Below are positions 4,934 through 5,612 of a stretch of 5,612 bases of DNA, in pieces; within the stretch, counting starts at the first letter, position 1; each line of letters starts with the position of its first letter. Under the pieces are notes generated by a model that saw nothing but the letters and a program-made list of their open reading frames with translations, was not told the DNA's origin and did no database searches. The DNA is taken from contig NZVF01000046.1 of NCBI GenBank assembly GCA_002698165.1, forward strand, positions 3,485 to 9,096, read 5' to 3'. A program made the translations under genes and the position numbers. The DNA comes from Planktomarina sp. Its GTDB lineage: Bacteria > Pseudomonadota > Alphaproteobacteria > Rhodobacterales > Rhodobacteraceae.

Positions 4934-5612
4934 TGAGTACTCGTTTAGCCAAGCTAGGGCGATTTATCGATCGAAGGAAAGTTATCCATTTTTCTTTTAA
5001 CGGTAAAAAGATGACAGGTTTTGAGGGGGATAGCCTTGCCGCATCTCTATTGGCAAATGATCAAATGCTTGTAGGTCGGTCATTTAAGTATCACAGGCCA
5101 AGAGGCGTGGTTGCTTCTGGTGCCGAAGAGCCAAACGCCCTTATTAACCTTGGCGTTGGTGGATATTTTGAACCTAATGCGCGCGCTACTACAACTGAGA
5201 CTTTTGATGGAATGGTTGCAGTCTCTCAAAATCATTTTCCGTCTTTAGAATATGACATTGGAGCTATTAATTCTAAACTGGCGAGATTTCTGCCAGCAGG
5301 GTTTTATTACAAGATGTTTATTCATCCCAGGTCATTTTGGAAATACATTTATGAGCCTTTTATAAGAAAATCTGCGGGGCTTGGAAGAGCTCCAAAAGAC
5401 CGAGATTTGGATAAATATGAGCATTATTATCATCACTGTGAAGTGCTAGTGGTCGGTGGTGGTATAGCAGGTATACAAGCTGCTAAATCTGCAGCTGCTT
5501 CGGGCGTTAGGGTGTTGTTACTGGAACAAACTCCTCACTGGGGTGGCCGGGCTGTAGCCGATGGTGTCACGATTGATGATAATCCTGCTGAGGAATGGGT
5601 GAAAAGGACACT
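4933..5612 (+). CDS. soxA: Sarcosine oxidase subunit alpha, N-terminal part
   Basis: The frame starts at ATG 4933 and is still open at the right edge. The visible 226 residues are roughly the first quarter of a protein that is usually about 1000 residues. It opens with MSTRLAKLGRFIDRRK, the conserved SoxA start. A ferredoxin-like N-terminal domain follows (about residues 16-85), including GFEGDSLAASLLANDQ and the highly conserved VGRSFKYHRPRGVVASGAEE, and then ATTTETFDG and FLPAGFYYKMFIHP. The dinucleotide motif VLVVGGGIAGIQAAKSAA (Gly175, Gly177, Gly180) with Glu198 and HWGGRA should bind NAD, as in the known alpha subunit. The missing part should hold the folate-binding (aminomethyltransferase-like) domain. 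The only ribosome binding site is a weak GGA at 4922-4924, 8 nt upstream. The start overlaps the stop of a 17-codon mini frame as TGATG. soxG is expected next. Confidence 0.95.
   Translation, partial: MSTRLAKLGRFIDRRKVIHFSFNGKKMTGFEGDSLAASLLANDQMLVGRSFKYHRPRGVVASGAEEPNALINLGVGGYFEPNARATTTETFDGMVAVSQNHFPSLEYDIGAINSKLARFLPAGFYYKMFIHPRSFWKYIYEPFIRKSAGLGRAPKDRDLDKYEHYYHHCEVLVVGGGIAGIQAAKSAAASGVRVLLLEQTPHWGGRAVADGVTIDDNPAEEWVKRT

Overview
The window looks like chromosomal DNA from a marine alphaproteobacterium. The best fit is Rhodobacterales (a roseobacter-type lineage with a fairly AT-rich genome; GC looks like the low to mid 40s percent by eye, not computed). The reasons are the order ccmI-ruvX-DUF1289 and the wording of the sarcosine oxidase subunits (SoxB start MKRFSVFAVAREAMR, SoxA start MSTRLAK), which resemble roseobacter homologues as I recall them. 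No tRNA, rRNA, CRISPR array, insertion sequence or phage gene was seen.

Layout. (1) Positions 1-1103, plus strand: the 3' end of a TauE/SafE (TSUP) family exporter gene, overlapping by 10 nt an uncharacterised Fe(II)/2-oxoglutarate (phytanoyl-CoA dioxygenase-like) oxygenase gene. (2) Positions 1104-1151: a short convergent gap with a weak AT-rich hairpin. (3) Positions 3060-1152, minus strand: a compact three-gene operon, ccmI - ruvX - DUF1289, in which both junctions are 4-nt ATGA overlaps. (4) Positions 3061-3224: a divergent intergenic region that should hold the promoters of both flanking operons. (5) Positions 3225-5612, plus strand: the sarcosine oxidase operon soxB - soxD - soxA, with soxA running off the window. 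soxG is expected beyond the edge.

How the genes work together. SoxB, SoxD and SoxA are the beta, delta and alpha subunits of heterotetrameric sarcosine oxidase. This is the last demethylation step of choline/glycine betaine breakdown: sarcosine is oxidised to glycine, with methylene-tetrahydrofolate and hydrogen peroxide as co-products. The ccmI operon combines cytochrome c maturation, RuvX (Holliday junction / 16S rRNA processing family) and a small four-Cys protein. These are housekeeping jobs with no obvious shared pathway.

Most of the window is ordinary. The points worth a second look are a Cys in place of the usual zinc-binding His in SoxD, two unusually long soxB-soxD and soxD-soxA gaps that are each spanned by a mini reading frame overlapping its neighbours, an exact 11-nt direct repeat in the soxD-soxA gap, and the orphan oxygenase coupled to an exporter. 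I see no convincing undescribed multi-gene system here.
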